This document shows, one piece after another, positions 62,478 through 64,000 of a stretch of 64,000 nt of DNA; position 1 is the first letter of the stretch; each line of letters begins with the position of its first letter. The stretch is from Chitinophagales bacterium (GTDB lineage: Bacteria > Bacteroidota > Bacteroidia > Chitinophagales > Chitinophagaceae). The DNA is taken from contig JAFLBK010000001.1 of assembly GCA_017303335.1 (NCBI GenBank), positions 1,369,001 to 1,433,000 of the forward strand. Reading direction: 5' to 3'. The notes under the pieces were generated by a model. That model ran no database searches. It saw only the letters and a list, made by a program, of their open reading frames with translations, and had not been told where the DNA came from. Position numbers and translations under genes: made by a program.

Positions 62478-63926
62478 ATGAGCAAATTAAAACTGGAAGG
62501 AAAAGAACTGCGGGCTGTCGGCTTCCCGGAAGGACCGGTGATCAGCGTAGCCATGCAGGTAATGGAAAAGCACTACAAGCATCGTACAAAAGACGAAGTG
62601 TTTTCGGTGCTGAAAGAAATACTGGAATCGCCGCAGGATTATACGGCTGATGAAATCCTGGGGCCCATCGCGAAGCAATTGCTTCCGAAGGAGCCGGCCG
62701 AAGGCGCTGAAATATCCCTGAATCAAACGGGTATTCCGTTCAATGTGTTCGGACAGGAGCATATCGAGGAAGGAGCCATGCACCAGATGTACCAGGCGGC
62801 CAAACTGCCCATCAGCGTAGCCGGGGCTCTTATGCCCGATGCGCACAGCGGTTATGGGTTGCCGATCGGGGGCGTACTGGCCACCGACAACGCGGTGATT
62901 CCGTACGGTGTGGGCGTGGATATCGGTTGCCGCATGTGCCTGAGTGTATTCGACATCGACCCGAAAGAACTTACACAGCGGGATACGTTCTTCGCCCGCG
63001 AACTGGGCGAAGCAACCCTCTTCGGCAGCGGCGCCCAATTCAAACAGGCATCCGATCACGAAGTAATGGAACACGAACTGTTTTACCAGCTTCCCTTGCT
63101 GAAGAACCTGCACGGCCGTGCCTGGAAACAACTGGGTTCATCCGGCTCGGGAAATCATTTTGCAGAGTTCGGAGTTATTGAGATTAAAGAACAGGATCCT
63201 GTGCTGGGAATTGAAGCCGGCAATTACGTTGGCTTTCTCACACACTCGGGCTCAAGGGCCCTGGGTGCCAGCATCGCCAACCACTACACCAAACTCGCGA
63301 TCAGTAAACGCCGCCTGCCGCAGGAAGCAAAAAACCTGGCCTGGCTGTCGCTGGAGGAAGAAGCGGGTGTTGAATACTGGAATGCCATGAACCTGGCAGG
63401 CGATTATGCCAGCGCCTGTCATCACATCATACACGGTAAGATAGCCAAACAACTCGGGCGCAAACCGATGAAGATGGTGGAAAACCACCACAACTTCGCC
63501 TGGAAAGAAACCTGGGAAGGAAGAGAAGTGATCGTTCACCGCAAAGGCGCAACGCCTGCCGGAAAGGATGTGCTCGGTATCATACCGGGAAGTATGACAG
63601 CGCCGGGCTTCATCGTAAAAGGAAAGGGTGAAACAGCATCCGTGAATTCCGCTTCGCATGGAGCGGGAAGAAAGATGAGCCGCACCAGGGCCATGCAGAC
63701 AGTAACCGACAAGCAAATGAAAGACGAACTGAACAAGCATGCTGTAAAACTGATGGGCGGCGGACTTGATGAATCTCCCTTCGCGTATAAGAATATAGAG
63801 GTGGTGATGCAGAGCCAGCACGCGTTGGTGGATATAGCAGGAAAGTTTATCCCCAAGATCGTGAAGATGGATGGAGCGCAGCACAAAAGCTGGCGTTCAA
63901 AAAAAGAAGAAGTAACGGGTGAGTAA
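62478..63926 (+). CDS. rtcB: RtcB-type RNA ligase
   Basis: 482 residues. Metal and GMP-binding residues of RtcB are present: D-I-G-C near residue 155, G-S-G-N-H-F-A-E-F near 222, L-T-H-S-G-S-R near 253, E-N-H-H-N-F near 336, and the guanylylated His in S-H-G-A-G-R-K-M-S-R (His394). RtcB joins 2',3'-cyclic phosphate or 3'-phosphate to 5'-OH ends, the products of tRNA-cleaving ribonucleases. Last gene of the operon that also contains tRNA-like sequences; a strong terminator follows. Confidence 0.95.
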   Translation: MSKLKLEGKELRAVGFPEGPVISVAMQVMEKHYKHRTKDEVFSVLKEILESPQDYTADEILGPIAKQLLPKEPAEGAEISLNQTGIPFNVFGQEHIEEGAMHQMYQAAKLPISVAGALMPDAHSGYGLPIGGVLATDNAVIPYGVGVDIGCRMCLSVFDIDPKELTQRDTFFARELGEATLFGSGAQFKQASDHEVMEHELFYQLPLLKNLHGRAWKQLGSSGSGNHFAEFGVIEIKEQDPVLGIEAGNYVGFLTHSGSRALGASIANHYTKLAISKRRLPQEAKNLAWLSLEEEAGVEYWNAMNLAGDYASACHHIIHGKIAKQLGRKPMKMVENHHNFAWKETWEGREVIVHRKGATPAGKDVLGIIPGSMTAPGFIVKGKGETASVNSASHGAGRKMSRTRAMQTVTDKQMKDELNKHAVKLMGGGLDESPFAYKNIEVVMQSQHALVDIAGKFIPKIVKMDGAQHKSWRSKKEEVTGE

Positions 63927-63947
63927 CAAAACAACAGGCTGTCAGCG

Positions 63948-63979
63948 ATCCCGGATCATTCATCGATCCGGGATTTTTT
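63948..63979 (+). terminator. Rho-independent terminator after rtcB
   Basis: ATCCCGGATC/GATCCGGGAT, a perfect 10 bp stem with a 7-base loop and a 6-base T-run. It marks the end of the RNA-repair transcript. Confidence 0.88.
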
Positions 63980-64000
63980 ATGTAATGCATTTTAAGAAAG

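Overview
The window reads as a chromosome segment of a Bacteroidota bacterium, most like a Chitinophagaceae relative. The evidence is Bacteroidota-type -7 promoter elements (TAnnTTTG) ahead of many operons, weak Shine-Dalgarno sequences, a CrtYcd/CruF/CrtZ carotenoid set, REP-like repeats with a RAYT transposase, and protein sequences of Bacteroidota flavour. Composition is mid-GC, with an obviously AT-richer stretch at about 4.66-9.96 kb. No plasmid, phage or CRISPR signature was seen.

Region 1 (1-30.4 kb, plus 35.8-37.7 kb) is a large surface-polysaccharide locus. It has nucleotide-sugar genes (RmlA end, WlbA/WlbB-like dehydrogenase and acetyltransferase, a second dehydrogenase/acetyltransferase/aminotransferase trio, several SDR epimerases, UDP-galactopyranose mutase). 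It also has glycosyltransferases, two asparagine-synthase-like amidotransferases, two flippases, two paralogous multi-membrane proteins that may be polymerases, tailoring enzymes (formyltransferase, deacetylase, FkbM methyltransferase) and, at 37.0 kb, an initiating sugar-phosphate transferase. A potassium module (KdpD-like kinase, KdpE, Kup, outer-membrane barrel; 30.5-35.6 kb) sits inside this locus.

Region 2 (37.7-52.1 kb) is a probably light-controlled carotenoid region. A MerR/B12-binding regulator with CarH-type cobalamin motifs and an ECF sigma factor flank two palindromes of identical geometry. They are followed by crtI, crtB, idi, cruF-like, crtZ and crtYcd. A convergent seven-gene operon (crtD-like desaturase, ABC ATPase and permease, acyl carrier protein, condensation-like acyltransferase, FAD oxidoreductase, adenylate-forming ligase) looks like a dissociated carrier-protein assembly line with its own exporter. 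The carotenoid genes together fit a saproxanthin-type product.

Region 3 (52.1-58.2 kb) has a DUF72 protein, a umuD-like/umuC pair split by a RAYT and REP-like palindromes, a 2H phosphoesterase and a PA0069-type radical SAM protein. The UmuD-like protein lacks both catalytic residues, and the 5' end of umuC has been tandemly duplicated together with a repeat.

Region 4 (58.2-64.0 kb) is the most unusual part. It is an apparent RNA-repair operon (YkuK-type RNase H-fold protein, BCS1-like AAA ATPase, slipin, RtcB RNA ligase) interleaved with two clusters of tRNA-like sequences. The first cluster has three nearly complete cloverleaves. The second has degenerate or arm-less ones. A leader with three short ORF/hairpin units lies upstream. 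The likely theme is sensing or repairing cleaved tRNA, but this is inferred from gene content and RNA folds made by eye.
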